Assembly: GCF_029697505.1 (NCBI RefSeq)
Contig: NZ_JARJEF010000004.1
Span: forward strand, 62,001-126,000
Source: Pseudophaeobacter profundi
GTDB taxonomy: Bacteria; Pseudomonadota; Alphaproteobacteria; Rhodobacterales; Rhodobacteraceae
Direction of reading: 5' to 3'
Length of the DNA: 64,000 bases
Part shown: piece after piece, positions 35,455 to 44,116 of the stretch
Layout: each line of letters opens with the position of its first letter
Numbering within the stretch: the first letter of the stretch is position 1
Translations under genes and position numbers: made by a program
The notes under the pieces: model-generated
Databases searched by the model: none
Told to the model about the DNA's origin: nothing
Seen by the model: the letters and a program-made list of their open reading frames with translations, nothing else

Positions 35455-37431
35455 ATGCAGGACATTAAACTTCCCGGCGCTGCTGCTCTGGCACTTCATG
35501 TGCTACGTCTTTCCACGCCATTTGCCATGGCAGGCCTGTGTCTGTGGGTCTTGTCCGCGCGCATTGTACTGCCCACTGCGGCTGATATCGGCGGTTTACT
35601 GGGCGGTCTGCATCTGTGGCAATGGCTGGCGGCATGCGGCGCCACCGGTATCAGTTTCTGGGCGCTGGGGCGCTATGATTCCGTTGCCCATCGCCACTTG
35701 CAAACCGGGCTTGATGGCCCCGAGGCCCGCCAGGCCGGTATGGCGGCGATCGCCTTTTCTCAGCTGGTGGGCTTTGGTCTGCTGACCGGAGCCTACGCGC
35801 GCTGGCGACTGGTGCCCGGGCTCACCGTGATGCAGGCGGCACAGCTGACCGGGTTGGTCGGGCTGACCTTCATGGCAGCACTGGCGATGATCTGTGGGCT
35901 GGCGATGGTGATGTTTCCGGTCTTTGCCTGGTTCACCCCGGTTGGGTTGCTGCTGGTTGCGACCTCCCTTGTTGGTGCGATTGTCAGCTTTCTTGCGCCC
36001 AACCTTCGCCTTGGCACGATAACGCTGCGCTGGCCCTCGATCACCGCGATGGCGGCCCTGTGCACCTGGGCGCTGGTCGATGTGATGGCTGCGGGCAGCG
36101 CTCTTTGGGTTCTGTTGCCGCAGGGGCTTGATATCAGCTGGAGCACCCTTTTTGTTGTCTATGCCATGGCGCTGGGGGCTGCGATCATATCCTCGGCTCC
36201 CGGTGGCACCGGCCCGCTGGAGTTGACGATTTTCACCCTGTTGCCAGGGCACGACAGCACCGGGCTGTTAGCGGCACTTCTGGCCTTTCGCCTGATTTAC
36301 TACGCCCTGCCCGCAGCGCTGGCCTGTGCCATGATGGGAATGCCGCACCGACTAACAACCATGCGCGCACCGCCGATTGATCCCGATCTGTTGGGGGCCC
36401 GGCACAGCCCCGCAAGCCTGCTGCCGCACCAGCGCAGCTGCGCCGAAGTCGGCATCATTCACCAGAATGGCGGCCATGTGCAGGCCTTTGGCTTTAACCA
36501 GCTGGCCCTGCTGGACAGCCCGCAGATCTCTGTCGCGCTGTTTGACCCGCTGAACGGCAACATCAGCGAAACCTTAAAGCCGCTGCGCCGCTATGCCCGT
36601 CAGCGCAATGCAATTGCTTGCCTTTACAAATGCTCTACCCGGAATGCACTCGCCGCCCGTCAGGCCGGTTGGGCGGTTCTGCGCATCGCCGCCGAAGCCG
36701 TCTTGTGCCCGCAGTCCTTTAGCGAGGAAGGATCCAGCCATCGCCAGTTGCGTCGCAAGCTGCGCCACGCAGAAAAATCAGGCATCACCGTGACCCCTGC
36801 CCCGGCACAGATGCCACTGGCGCAGATGGCCGCCCTGGACAAGGCCTGGCAGCTCCGTCATCGGGGGGCGCGCGGTACGACCATGGGGCGGTTCGAAGCC
36901 AACTACCTGGCTGCACAGCAGGTCTATCTGGCCTGGCAAAAGGGGCACCTCATCGGCTTTGTCAGCCTGCATTGTTGTGAAACAGAGTGGTGCCTTGATC
37001 TGATCCGACTCTGCCCAAAGGCGCCGGATGGCACAGGCCACGCCCTGCTGCGCGCCGCCATCGCTGGTGCCAAGCAAGAAGGCATCGCACGGCTCTCGCT
37101 CGCTGCGGTGCCGGATCACCGGTTTGCCACCCGGATGGACCCCGGCCTGCGCCGCTTCAAGGCCTGTTTTGCCCCACAATGGCAACCGCGCTATATGGCC
37201 TGCCCCAACTGGTGGGCGATGGTTCTGGCCGGATTGGAAATGCTGCGTCTGATTCACCGCCCCGGCGCAGTTCTTCCGACCGTTTTACCTGCTGCCGCGC
37301 GGCGGACTTTCAGCCCCACAATCAGCCCCACAATGGCCCTGCCCGGCGCCCCCAGCGACAGACCTGAATCGGAGACCGCCACAACAGGCTGGTTTGCGGC
37401 GCGAAAATCCGAAGAGATGCGCGCCTCATAA
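35455..37431 (+). CDS. MprF-like phosphatidylglycerol lysyltransferase (DUF2156) with membrane domain
   Basis: A 658-residue protein in two parts. The first about 300 residues hold around eight hydrophobic helices resembling the MprF flippase module (LMNR-like ALAMICGLAMVMFPVFAW, SAPGGTGPLELTIFTLL). The C-terminal part is a DUF2156/GNAT-like synthase region (SSHRQLRRKLRHAEKSGI, KAWQLRHRGARGTTMGRF, LIGFVSLHCCETEW, LDLIRLCPKAPDGTGHALLRAAI). The family moves an amino acid from tRNA to a phospholipid head group, changing surface charge. At 658 residues it is shorter than classical MprF. The ATG at 35455 is preferred; a longer frame starts at 35377. Confidence 0.82.
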   Translation: MQDIKLPGAAALALHVLRLSTPFAMAGLCLWVLSARIVLPTAADIGGLLGGLHLWQWLAACGATGISFWALGRYDSVAHRHLQTGLDGPEARQAGMAAIAFSQLVGFGLLTGAYARWRLVPGLTVMQAAQLTGLVGLTFMAALAMICGLAMVMFPVFAWFTPVGLLLVATSLVGAIVSFLAPNLRLGTITLRWPSITAMAALCTWALVDVMAAGSALWVLLPQGLDISWSTLFVVYAMALGAAIISSAPGGTGPLELTIFTLLPGHDSTGLLAALLAFRLIYYALPAALACAMMGMPHRLTTMRAPPIDPDLLGARHSPASLLPHQRSCAEVGIIHQNGGHVQAFGFNQLALLDSPQISVALFDPLNGNISETLKPLRRYARQRNAIACLYKCSTRNALAARQAGWAVLRIAAEAVLCPQSFSEEGSSHRQLRRKLRHAEKSGITVTPAPAQMPLAQMAALDKAWQLRHRGARGTTMGRFEANYLAAQQVYLAWQKGHLIGFVSLHCCETEWCLDLIRLCPKAPDGTGHALLRAAIAGAKQEGIARLSLAAVPDHRFATRMDPGLRRFKACFAPQWQPRYMACPNWWAMVLAGLEMLRLIHRPGAVLPTVLPAAARRTFSPTISPTMALPGAPSDRPESETATTGWFAARKSEEMRAS

Positions 37432-37558
37432 TCAAGTTGAGCAAAAAGCAATTGCCCTCTATTTGCGCCCATGACAGAGCAGACACTACCACACCCTTTG
37501 CGCTTTGCGGCCCGAAACCCGGCGTTCTAACGTCCCCTCTTTGACAGGACATACCCCT

Positions 37559-38572
37559 ATGACCACATTCTTTGCCAAGTTCCTTGCGGAAAAAGACGCC
37601 TTGCTGGCCGATGGCGCCACGGGCACCAACCTCTTTAACATGGGCCTGCAATCCGGCGATGCACCAGAGCTGTGGAATACGGATGAGCCCAAAAAGATCA
37701 TGGCTCTGTATCAGGGGGCCGTGGATGCCGGCAGCGATCTGTTCTTGACCAACAGCTTTGGCGGCACAGCTGCACGTCTGAAACTGCATGATGCCCAGCG
37801 GCGTGTGCGCGAATTGAACCGCGCCGCGGCAGAACTGGGCCGCGAGGTCGCCGATCGTTCCAACCGCAAGATTGCGGTTGCGGGATCCGTCGGGCCAACT
37901 GGCGAGATAATGATCCCTGTGGGAGAGCTAAGCCATGAGTTGGCGGTGGAAATGTTTCACGAACAGGCCGAGGCCCTGAAAGAGGGCGGTGTTGATGTGC
38001 TCTGGCTTGAGACAATTTCCGCCCCCGAAGAATTCCGCGCCGCCGCAGAGGCCTTTGCCCTGGCGGATATGCCCTGGTGCGGCACCATGAGCTTTGATAC
38101 CGCCGGGCGTACCATGATGGGGGTCACCTCGGCCGATCTGGCGCAGCTGGTCGAGGATCTGCCCAACCCACCGCTGGCCTTTGGGGCCAACTGCGGCACC
38201 GGATCGTCAGATATTCTGCGTACCGTTCTGGGCTTTGCCGCGCAGGGCACCGAACGGCCGATCATCTCCAAAGGCAATGCCGGGATTCCGAAATATGTCG
38301 AAGGCCATATCCACTATGACGGCACGCCCGCACTGATGAGCGACTATGCCGTGATGGCACGCGATGCCGGTGCCAAGATCATCGGCGGCTGCTGTGGCAC
38401 CATGCCAGAACACCTGCGCCATATGCGCGAAGCCCTGGACACCCGCCCGCGTGGAGATCGCCCGAGCCTGGAACAGATTGTCGAAGCCCTGGGCCCGTTT
38501 TCATCTGCCAGCGATGGCACCGGCGAAGAGGCCACCCCAAGCCGTACCCGCCGTGGACGCCGCCGCAGCTGA
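37559..38572 (+). CDS. bmt: Betaine--homocysteine S-methyltransferase
   Basis: A 337-residue zinc enzyme transferring a methyl group from glycine betaine to homocysteine, yielding methionine and dimethylglycine. Visible are LLADGATGTNLFNMGL at the start, NSFGGTA, the Cys of GANCGTG, and the paired Cys of IIGGCCGTMPEHL that ligate zinc. The C-terminal tail ends in an Arg-rich stretch. The ATG at 37559 is chosen; an upstream in-frame ATG at 37505 extends the N terminus without homology. A strong terminator lies downstream. It lies near a corrinoid-dependent methyl-transfer pair. Confidence 0.9.
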   Translation: MTTFFAKFLAEKDALLADGATGTNLFNMGLQSGDAPELWNTDEPKKIMALYQGAVDAGSDLFLTNSFGGTAARLKLHDAQRRVRELNRAAAELGREVADRSNRKIAVAGSVGPTGEIMIPVGELSHELAVEMFHEQAEALKEGGVDVLWLETISAPEEFRAAAEAFALADMPWCGTMSFDTAGRTMMGVTSADLAQLVEDLPNPPLAFGANCGTGSSDILRTVLGFAAQGTERPIISKGNAGIPKYVEGHIHYDGTPALMSDYAVMARDAGAKIIGGCCGTMPEHLRHMREALDTRPRGDRPSLEQIVEALGPFSSASDGTGEEATPSRTRRGRRRS

Positions 38573-38607
38573 CACACCGGCAGATCCACCCCCTGCACAC
38601 ATCCATG

Positions 38608-38633
38608 AGGCAGCGCCAATGCGCTGCCTTTTT
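38608..38633 (+). terminator. Rho-independent terminator after bmt
   Basis: AGGCAGCG, a six-base loop and CGCTGCCT form an 8-bp stem, followed by TTTTTA. It stands 36 bases after the bmt stop. Confidence 0.88.
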
Positions 38634-38685
38634 ATGTTAGGGTCCCCGCGTTTCACATCCGCGCCAGTCCCTGCTGCTGCGCCGC

Positions 38686-39765
38686 CTAAAACAATGCCAT
38701 CTGGTCGCCAGGCTGGGCCGGGCGGCCAAACAGATCGCAACGCAGCGGCGTGATGCCTGTGTTGAGGTGAAGTCGCTTGCAGGCGGCCTTAAACCGGCGC
38801 CCGATCATGGCGGCATATTCGCCCTCTCCCCGCATGCGCTGCCCCCAGCGCGGATCATAATCGCGCCCGCCATGCATTTCGCGCAGCCGTGCCATGACCT
38901 TTTCCGCCCGCCCCGGCGCGTGTTCGGCCAGCCATTCTTGCCAAAGCGTCGAGACCTCACGTGGCAGCCGCAGCATGATCCAGCTGGCCGCATCCGCCCC
39001 CGCCTCAGCCCCTGCCGCCAACAGCGCCTCCAGTTCGTGATCCGTCAGCCCTGGCACCACCGGCGACGTCATTATACGCACCGGCACCCCGGCGCTGGCC
39101 AACCGATGGATCACTGCAAGCCTGCGCGCCGGAGTTGGCGCCCGCGGCTCCATCCGGCGCGACAGATCCGGATCCAGCGTCGTTACCGAGATACCAACCC
39201 GCACCAGGCCGCGCGTTGCCATATCCGCAAGGATATCAAGATCCCGCTCGACCAAGACACCCTTGGTGACGATGGCTACCGGATGATTGAACTGCTGCAG
39301 CACCTCCAGGCAGGCCCGTGTCAGCCCGTGGTCACGTTCGCAGGGTTGATAGGGGTCGGTATTGGTACCCATGGCCAGCGTCGCCACCCGGTAGCGCGGC
39401 TTCGACAGTTCCTGGCGCAGCACTGCCGCCACATTGGGCCTGGCGATCAGCTGCGTTTCAAAATCCAAGCCCGGCGACAGTCCAAGATAAGCATGGCTGG
39501 GACGGGCAAAACAATAGATGCAACCATGTTCGCATCCCCGATAGGCATTGACCGAGCGATCAAAAGGCAGGTCCGGCGAGCGGTTATAGGAGATCACACT
39601 GCGCGCCTGTTCCAGGCGGATTTGGGTGGGAATCACCTCGGCCGGCGGGTCCTGCATCCAGCCATCGTCTATCGCCTCGCGGGCCAGATCGTAGCGGCCT
39701 GCCGCATTCGTAAGACTGGCGCGCCCTTTGCGACGCGGCCTTGCATTGTGAATCATCTGTTCCAT
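38686..39765 (-). CDS. PA0069-type radical SAM protein
   Basis: A 359-residue radical SAM enzyme. The cluster motif is CEHGCIYC with Cys78, Cys82 and Cys85, the CxxxCxxC spacing, embedded in SVNAYRGCEHGCIYCFARP as in the SplB-related PA0069 family. TNTDPYQPCERDHGLTR and VSVTTLDPD-like segments follow. Members are often called Rv2578c/PA0069 proteins; the substrate is unknown. The start at 39765 (MEQMIHNARP) is favoured over the open frame to 39891. Its stop faces the bmt terminator. Confidence 0.88.
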   Translation of the reverse strand: MEQMIHNARPRRKGRASLTNAAGRYDLAREAIDDGWMQDPPAEVIPTQIRLEQARSVISYNRSPDLPFDRSVNAYRGCEHGCIYCFARPSHAYLGLSPGLDFETQLIARPNVAAVLRQELSKPRYRVATLAMGTNTDPYQPCERDHGLTRACLEVLQQFNHPVAIVTKGVLVERDLDILADMATRGLVRVGISVTTLDPDLSRRMEPRAPTPARRLAVIHRLASAGVPVRIMTSPVVPGLTDHELEALLAAGAEAGADAASWIMLRLPREVSTLWQEWLAEHAPGRAEKVMARLREMHGGRDYDPRWGQRMRGEGEYAAMIGRRFKAACKRLHLNTGITPLRCDLFGRPAQPGDQMALF

Positions 39766-39988
39766 CGGGCCATAGTGGCAGTGATATCGGAACAAATGAA
39801 GAACAAAATCGGAAAATCGAAGATTTGCTTGCGAATTCTTCATTATCAATCTGCATATTTTGCGCCTATAGGTCGGTCTGGACAACGGCAATGTCGCAAT
39901 TCACGCAGTCTAGACGCGACAAAGTAGCCCAATAATCGGCATAACGATGCCACGCAGGGGACTCCCCGGCCACTCAAGGAATAGGCGC

Positions 39989-40687
39989 ATGTCAGAAGAA
40001 GAAGATATCATCCTGGCGGAACTGGACGACGAAGAGCTTGTCCAACAGATGTTTGACGATCTCTACGACGGTATGAAGGAAGAGATCGAAGAAGGCGTAA
40101 ACATCCTTCTGTCGCGCGACTGGGAGCCCTACAAGGTGCTGACCGAAGCGCTGGTTGGCGGTATGACAATTGTCGGCGCCGATTTCCGGGATGGCATCTT
40201 GTTTGTGCCAGAGGTTCTGCTGGCGGCAAACGCCATGAAGGGCGGCATGGCCATCTTGAAACCACTGCTGGCCGCAACCGGCGCGCCACGCATGGGATCA
40301 ATGGTGATTGGCACCGTCAAGGGCGACATTCATGACATCGGCAAGAACCTTGTGTCGATGATGATGGAAGGCGCCGGTTTCGAGGTGGTCGACCTGGGGA
40401 TCAACAACCCGGTTGAAAACTACCTTGAAGCGCTGGAAGAGCATAAGCCGGACATCCTTGGCATGTCTGCCCTGCTCACCACCACCATGCCCTACATGAA
40501 GGTGGTAATCGACACGATGGTCGAACAGGGCAAGCGCGACGACTATGTCGTATTGGTTGGCGGCGCACCTCTGAACGAGGAGTTCGGCAAAGCGATTGGC
40601 GCAGATGGCTACTGCCGTGATGCGGCCGTAGCGGTGGAAATGGCCAAGGACTTTGTTGCGCGCAAGCACAACCAGATGAGCGCCTGA
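39989..40687 (+). CDS. Corrinoid (B12-binding) methyltransferase protein
   Basis: A 232-residue protein with a four-helix cap (about 1-95) and a Rossmann-type cobalamin domain. The lower-axial ligand motif DIHDIGKN (His115) is complete, with the later GMSALLTTTMPYMK and VVLVGGAPLNEEF segments of the family. It carries a methyl group on cobalt between a methyltransferase and tetrahydrofolate or homocysteine, as in MtbC/MtmC-type systems. The very acidic N terminus (SEEEDIILAELDDEE) is notable. A DUF1638 gene follows by one base. No substrate methyltransferase gene is adjacent. Confidence 0.92.
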   Translation: MSEEEDIILAELDDEELVQQMFDDLYDGMKEEIEEGVNILLSRDWEPYKVLTEALVGGMTIVGADFRDGILFVPEVLLAANAMKGGMAILKPLLAATGAPRMGSMVIGTVKGDIHDIGKNLVSMMMEGAGFEVVDLGINNPVENYLEALEEHKPDILGMSALLTTTMPYMKVVIDTMVEQGKRDDYVVLVGGAPLNEEFGKAIGADGYCRDAAVAVEMAKDFVARKHNQMSA

Positions 40688-40688
40688 A

Positions 40689-41414
40689 ATGGCCCGAAAA
40701 GGACGTGCAGCCCGCTTGAATGAGCGGGCCGCATTTCGCCCACCAACCGGGCGCACGCTAGAGGAATCTTCCCTCACCGAACAGGGGCTGGCCGCACCTG
40801 AGAAAAAGACGGGCCGCATTCTGTTGATCGCCTGTGGCGCCCTGGCGCGCGAGATCCTTGCCATCAAAGAGATCAACGGGTTGGATCATATCGACCTCAC
40901 CTGCCTGCCTGCGAAACTGCATCTGTACCCCGATCAGATTACCCAAGCGGTCGAAGGCGCGGTGGAAAAGCACCGTTCCAGCTATGACCAGATCTGCGTG
41001 GTCTATGCCGATTGCGGCACCGGCGGTGAACTGGCTCAAAAATGCACCGAGCTGGGTGTAGAGATGGTGCCCGGCCCGCATTGCTATTCCTTCTTTGAAG
41101 GCAATGAGGCCTTTGCCAAACGGGCCGACGCAGGTGAAATCACCGCCTTTTACCTGACGGATTTTCTGGTCAAACAGTTTGACGCCTTTATCTGGCGGCC
41201 CATGGGGTTGGATAAAAACCCGGAACTGCGCGATATGATTTTTGGCAATTACACAAAGCTGGTATATCAATCGCAGCTGAACGATCCGGCGCTGATTGAA
41301 AAAGCCCGCGACTGCGCCGCCCGCATGGGGCTGGAATTTGAACACCGCCATACCGGCTATGGAGAGCTGCAAGAGGTCATGCTGGACTGGAGCACCACAG
41401 CGGACCCCGAGTAA
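40689..41414 (+). CDS. DUF1638 domain-containing protein
   Basis: A 241-residue protein. Residues about 38-220 show the DUF1638 pattern: RILLIACGALAREILAIK, VVYADCGTGGELAQKC, MVPGPHCYSFFEGNEAF. Two conserved Cys and His residues in the CG-GGxL and GPHCY blocks may bind metal or a corrinoid partner. The family co-occurs with corrinoid proteins and methyltransferases, and here it starts one base after the corrinoid protein stop codon. The exact role is unknown. The first about 30 residues vary. Confidence 0.88.
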   Translation: MARKGRAARLNERAAFRPPTGRTLEESSLTEQGLAAPEKKTGRILLIACGALAREILAIKEINGLDHIDLTCLPAKLHLYPDQITQAVEGAVEKHRSSYDQICVVYADCGTGGELAQKCTELGVEMVPGPHCYSFFEGNEAFAKRADAGEITAFYLTDFLVKQFDAFIWRPMGLDKNPELRDMIFGNYTKLVYQSQLNDPALIEKARDCAARMGLEFEHRHTGYGELQEVMLDWSTTADPE

Positions 41415-41692
41415 GCCGCGAAACAATTCTCACCTGCGCTCACTATTGCCCCCAGCCCTCTGCCGATACCACGCGGGTTGCGCGCCCCGGCGCCGCTTCA
41501 TAGTAACGTTTTTCCTCAAAGCATTGATCGCAAATATTGACGTTGCGTATGGATTTTGACCTGCAAAAACCCCTTGAACAAACCAATGGAAACAGTCTGT
41601 TTCCATTGAACTTTATCGTTTTCGACTTTCCCGCGAAATGCGTCATTTTATGGGCATGGCTCTGTGTCGAGAGCTCCGTCGATGAAGGTGCA
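41415..41692. other. Lower-GC spacer with inverted repeat
   Basis: About 280 bases after the DUF1638 gene with GC lower than its neighbours. A perfect 11-bp inverted repeat lies at 41584-41608. Short frames exist but none is supported. Confidence 0.5.
41584..41608. promoter_or_regulatory. Perfect 11-bp inverted repeat
   Basis: CAATGGAAACA, spacer GTC and TGTTTCCATTG form a perfect hairpin or operator half-site pair. AACTTTATCGTTTT follows on the plus strand, so it may be a weak terminator for the corrinoid protein/DUF1638 operon, or a regulator site. The sequence alone does not decide. Confidence 0.5.
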
Positions 41693-41970
41693 ATGGATGT
41701 AAACGCCATCTATTTTGGTGACGACGACCAATCCGGCACCAGCGAGAGCCTGAAGGGGATGACAAGGACACTTATTTGACCAGCGGCGACACCCTCACCG
41801 TCTCGCTGGATATCGACAGTCTGGACGAGATTGATGTCTTTCGCATTCGCGCTACCTCAACCTCCACCGATGCTGGGTCGATCAAAGCCGTCTCGGATGA
41901 CCCGCCCCCCCCGGAGGAGCCCCCGACTGAACCGGAGCTTGCCGAAGACGACGGGTTTAAGCTGGTCTGA
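41693..41970 (+). pseudogene. Frameshifted fragment of an acidic repeat-rich protein
   Basis: From ATG 41693 the frame reads MDVNAIYFGDDDQSGTSESL, then loses phase near 41755. One base over, the reading continues GDDKDTYLTSGDTLTVSLDIDSLDEIDVFRI and ends in a Pro/Glu-rich tail with EDDGFKLV before a stop at 41968-41970. Together they look like one acidic Asp-rich protein, perhaps a piece of a secreted calcium-binding type, broken by a +1 shift. No family motif is certain. Confidence 0.45.
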
Positions 41971-42097
41971 GCCCACTGCGGTCTTGTTGTCAGACCTGTG
42001 GCCCATACGGTGATATCGGCGCGCCCCGAACTCGGGGCGCTCCCAGGCTTTCATGTCAGTTGCTTTTCTACAGCCGGTGCTGGTCAGCCCGACAGGA
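41971..42097. other. Spacer between pseudogene and GST gene
   Basis: A short gap holding GGCGCGCCCCGAACTCGGGGCGC, which can pair as a GC-rich hairpin (GCGCCCCGA around CTC). It may end transcription from either side. Confidence 0.35.
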
Positions 42098-42727
42098 TCA
42101 GGCGCGTTTCAGCGCTTGCAGGCCTGTCACGGCCTCGGCTTCAAAAGCTGCCAGGCGATCACCGTCCAGCGCATCCGCAACCCGTTGTACCCAGGCCTGA
42201 ACCACAGTAATATCTGGTGTCAGATTTGGCGCCCACTGAAAGGCCGAGGCCAGCAGGATATCGGCAATCGACAGGCTGTCTCCAAGCAGGAAGTCCTGGC
42301 CCTGCAAGGCTCTTTCTAGCTCGGCCCCAACCTCTGTCAGGGTGCGAAACGTCCCAACCAGGGCCGGATGCTCCAGGCCAGTGAAATGCGCAACCATGGC
42401 TGGTTCCACCACGCCGCCATAATAGGCCATCCAGGACAGGAAACTGCCACGCTCGGGCTGTCCGGGGCGCGGGCTTAGCGGATAATCGAACAGCTCATCC
42501 AAATACATCATGATGGCGGCGCTCTCACGTACGGATGTGCCCGCGTCCGTCACCAGAAAAGGCACTTTGCCTTCGGGATGCGGGTTTTGGGCATCATGTC
42601 GGCCCGTGCCGTCATTCCTGACGACCTCAACGACAACCACCTCAACTGCATCAAGTTTTCCCAGTTGCATCAATTGCGCAATAACGCGCGAAGATCGGCT
42701 GTGCGGCGAATGATAAAGCGTTGGCAT
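42098..42727 (-). CDS. Glutathione S-transferase family protein
   Basis: A 209-residue GST. The N-terminal thioredoxin-fold domain starts LYHSPHSRSSRVIAQLMQL with a Ser in the SxxS region suggesting a Ser-type GST, and has the cis-Pro and glutathione site GKVPFLVTDAG and VRESAAIMMYLDELF. The helical C-terminal domain has the N-capping FLLGDSLSIADILLAS motif. The substrate is unknown. A WYL-type regulator gene diverges from it, 95 bases away, and may control it. Confidence 0.92.
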   Translation of the reverse strand: MPTLYHSPHSRSSRVIAQLMQLGKLDAVEVVVVEVVRNDGTGRHDAQNPHPEGKVPFLVTDAGTSVRESAAIMMYLDELFDYPLSPRPGQPERGSFLSWMAYYGGVVEPAMVAHFTGLEHPALVGTFRTLTEVGAELERALQGQDFLLGDSLSIADILLASAFQWAPNLTPDITVVQAWVQRVADALDGDRLAAFEAEAVTGLQALKRA

Positions 42728-42822
42728 CTATAAGACCTTTCAGGTTCTACTATTGAAGATGAGATCCTTATGGCGCTACCCTCCTGCCAATTATTGTCAG
42801 GATGTATCTGCGAGACCACCCC

Positions 42823-43524
42823 ATGGCCAAAACTGATCGTCTCTTTCGTTTGCTGCATCTGATCCGGGGGTTGCGCCCGCCGGTCACCGCCGCGCGGCTG
42901 GCGGCAGCCATGGAGGTTTCAGAACGCACGATCTACCGCGATATCGACAGCCTGCGTGCCGCGGGCGCCCGGATAGAGGGCGAAGCCGGTCTGGGCTATA
43001 CCATGACCGAGGACCCGGCCCTGCCGCCCCAGACCTTTACACAAATCGAAATAGAGGCACTGACGCTTGGCCTGGCAGATGTCGCGCAACGCGGAGACCC
43101 GGATCTGTCAGAGGCCGCCGACGACGCCCTGACCAAGATTCTGGCCACCCTGCCAGAGCGCCAGCAGCGACAGGCGATGCATGCCGTCAACCTGGCCCAC
43201 AGGTTCACCATTCCGATAGCGCCCACAATCGACATGACCCTCTTGCGCGAGGCGATGTGGGCGGAAGAAGCCCTGCAGATCAGCTACAGAGATCTGCAAG
43301 ACCACAAGACGGACAGACGCATTTATCCTCTGGCCGTCTCGTACCACGATAACGCCGTCATGCTGCTTGCCTGGTGCTGCAAGAGATCAGATTTTCGCTT
43401 TTTTCACGTTACCCGCATCGAGCAATATGCAAGAACCAGCGAGAGCTTTCGCCCACGCCGTGTGCCACTTTTGCGGGACTTTCTCGCCAGCCTGCGGGCG
43501 CGCCACAAAGCGCCGGACCAATAG
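42823..43524 (+). CDS. YafY-type HTH/WYL transcriptional regulator
   Basis: A 233-residue regulator. The N-terminal DeoR-like helix-turn-helix is LFRLLHLIRGLRPP, AARLAAAMEVSERTIYRDIDSLRAAG and a wing. The WYL-type ligand domain follows (LREAMWAEEALQISYRD, RRIYPLAVSYHDNAVMLLAWC, FRFFHVTRIEQYA). The ATG at 42823 is used; a frame from 42802 adds seven residues. It diverges from the GST gene, so control of that gene is a reasonable inference. Confidence 0.9.
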   Translation: MAKTDRLFRLLHLIRGLRPPVTAARLAAAMEVSERTIYRDIDSLRAAGARIEGEAGLGYTMTEDPALPPQTFTQIEIEALTLGLADVAQRGDPDLSEAADDALTKILATLPERQQRQAMHAVNLAHRFTIPIAPTIDMTLLREAMWAEEALQISYRDLQDHKTDRRIYPLAVSYHDNAVMLLAWCCKRSDFRFFHVTRIEQYARTSESFRPRRVPLLRDFLASLRARHKAPDQ

Positions 43525-43567
43525 CTCAAGTTCACCTTTGCCCGCACAATCTGCCGCAGTGGCCAGT

Positions 43568-43978
43568 TCAGCGGTGGGCGGCTGCGGTCTCGCGGATCCG
43601 TTCGATCATGGCGCGCACACCGTTGGAGCGCTGCGCCGACAGATGTTCGTTCAGCCCCAAACGCCCCAGTTCTGCGTGGGCGTCAACCGTGAGAACCTCA
43701 TCCAGGGTCAGGCCGTTATACAGGCAGCGCAGCACTGCAATCAGGCCGCGCACGATCAACGCATCGCTTTCACCGTCAAAATGAAAGCGCCCCTCTGAAA
43801 TTACCGGATGTATCCAGACCTGGCTGGCACAGCCATCCACCTTGGTTGCAGGCACGCGCAAGGCCTCGTCCAGGGGCTCCATCGCCTTGCCCTGTTCGAT
43901 CACATGGCGATACCGGTCTTCCCAGTCTTCCAGGAATTCAAAGTCCTCGACGATCTCTTCAAATGCGGCACTGGCCAT
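43568..43978 (-). CDS. sufE: SufE family sulfur acceptor
   Basis: A 136-residue protein that takes sulfur from a cysteine desulfurase for iron-sulfur cluster assembly. The conserved Cys lies in VDGCASQVWI near residue 50, within the family motif KVDGCxSxVW. FRFHFDGESDALIVRGLIAVL and LGLNEHLSAQRSNGV follow as in SufE. The ATG at 43978 is favoured over the open frame to 44086. Its stop lies 43 bases from the convergent regulator gene. A desulfurase-like gene lies 30 kb away. Confidence 0.93.
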   Translation of the reverse strand: MASAAFEEIVEDFEFLEDWEDRYRHVIEQGKAMEPLDEALRVPATKVDGCASQVWIHPVISEGRFHFDGESDALIVRGLIAVLRCLYNGLTLDEVLTVDAHAELGRLGLNEHLSAQRSNGVRAMIERIRETAAAHR

Positions 43979-44116
43979 GACCGGGCGTCCCTTTTGTTGG
44001 TGACGAAATTCAGCAGACCAGCACCTATGCCGCCTGCCAGAGGTTTTCAACAGCTTTTCAAGCGCCGCGCAATCGGGTAACCACAATCAACAGACCTAAA
44101 AGACGGGCGGGACGAC

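Noticed and set aside
37432-37558. Region before bmt as a possible SAM or SAH riboswitch
   Set aside because: No SAM-II, SAM/SAH or SAH core motif could be recognised in the 127 bases.
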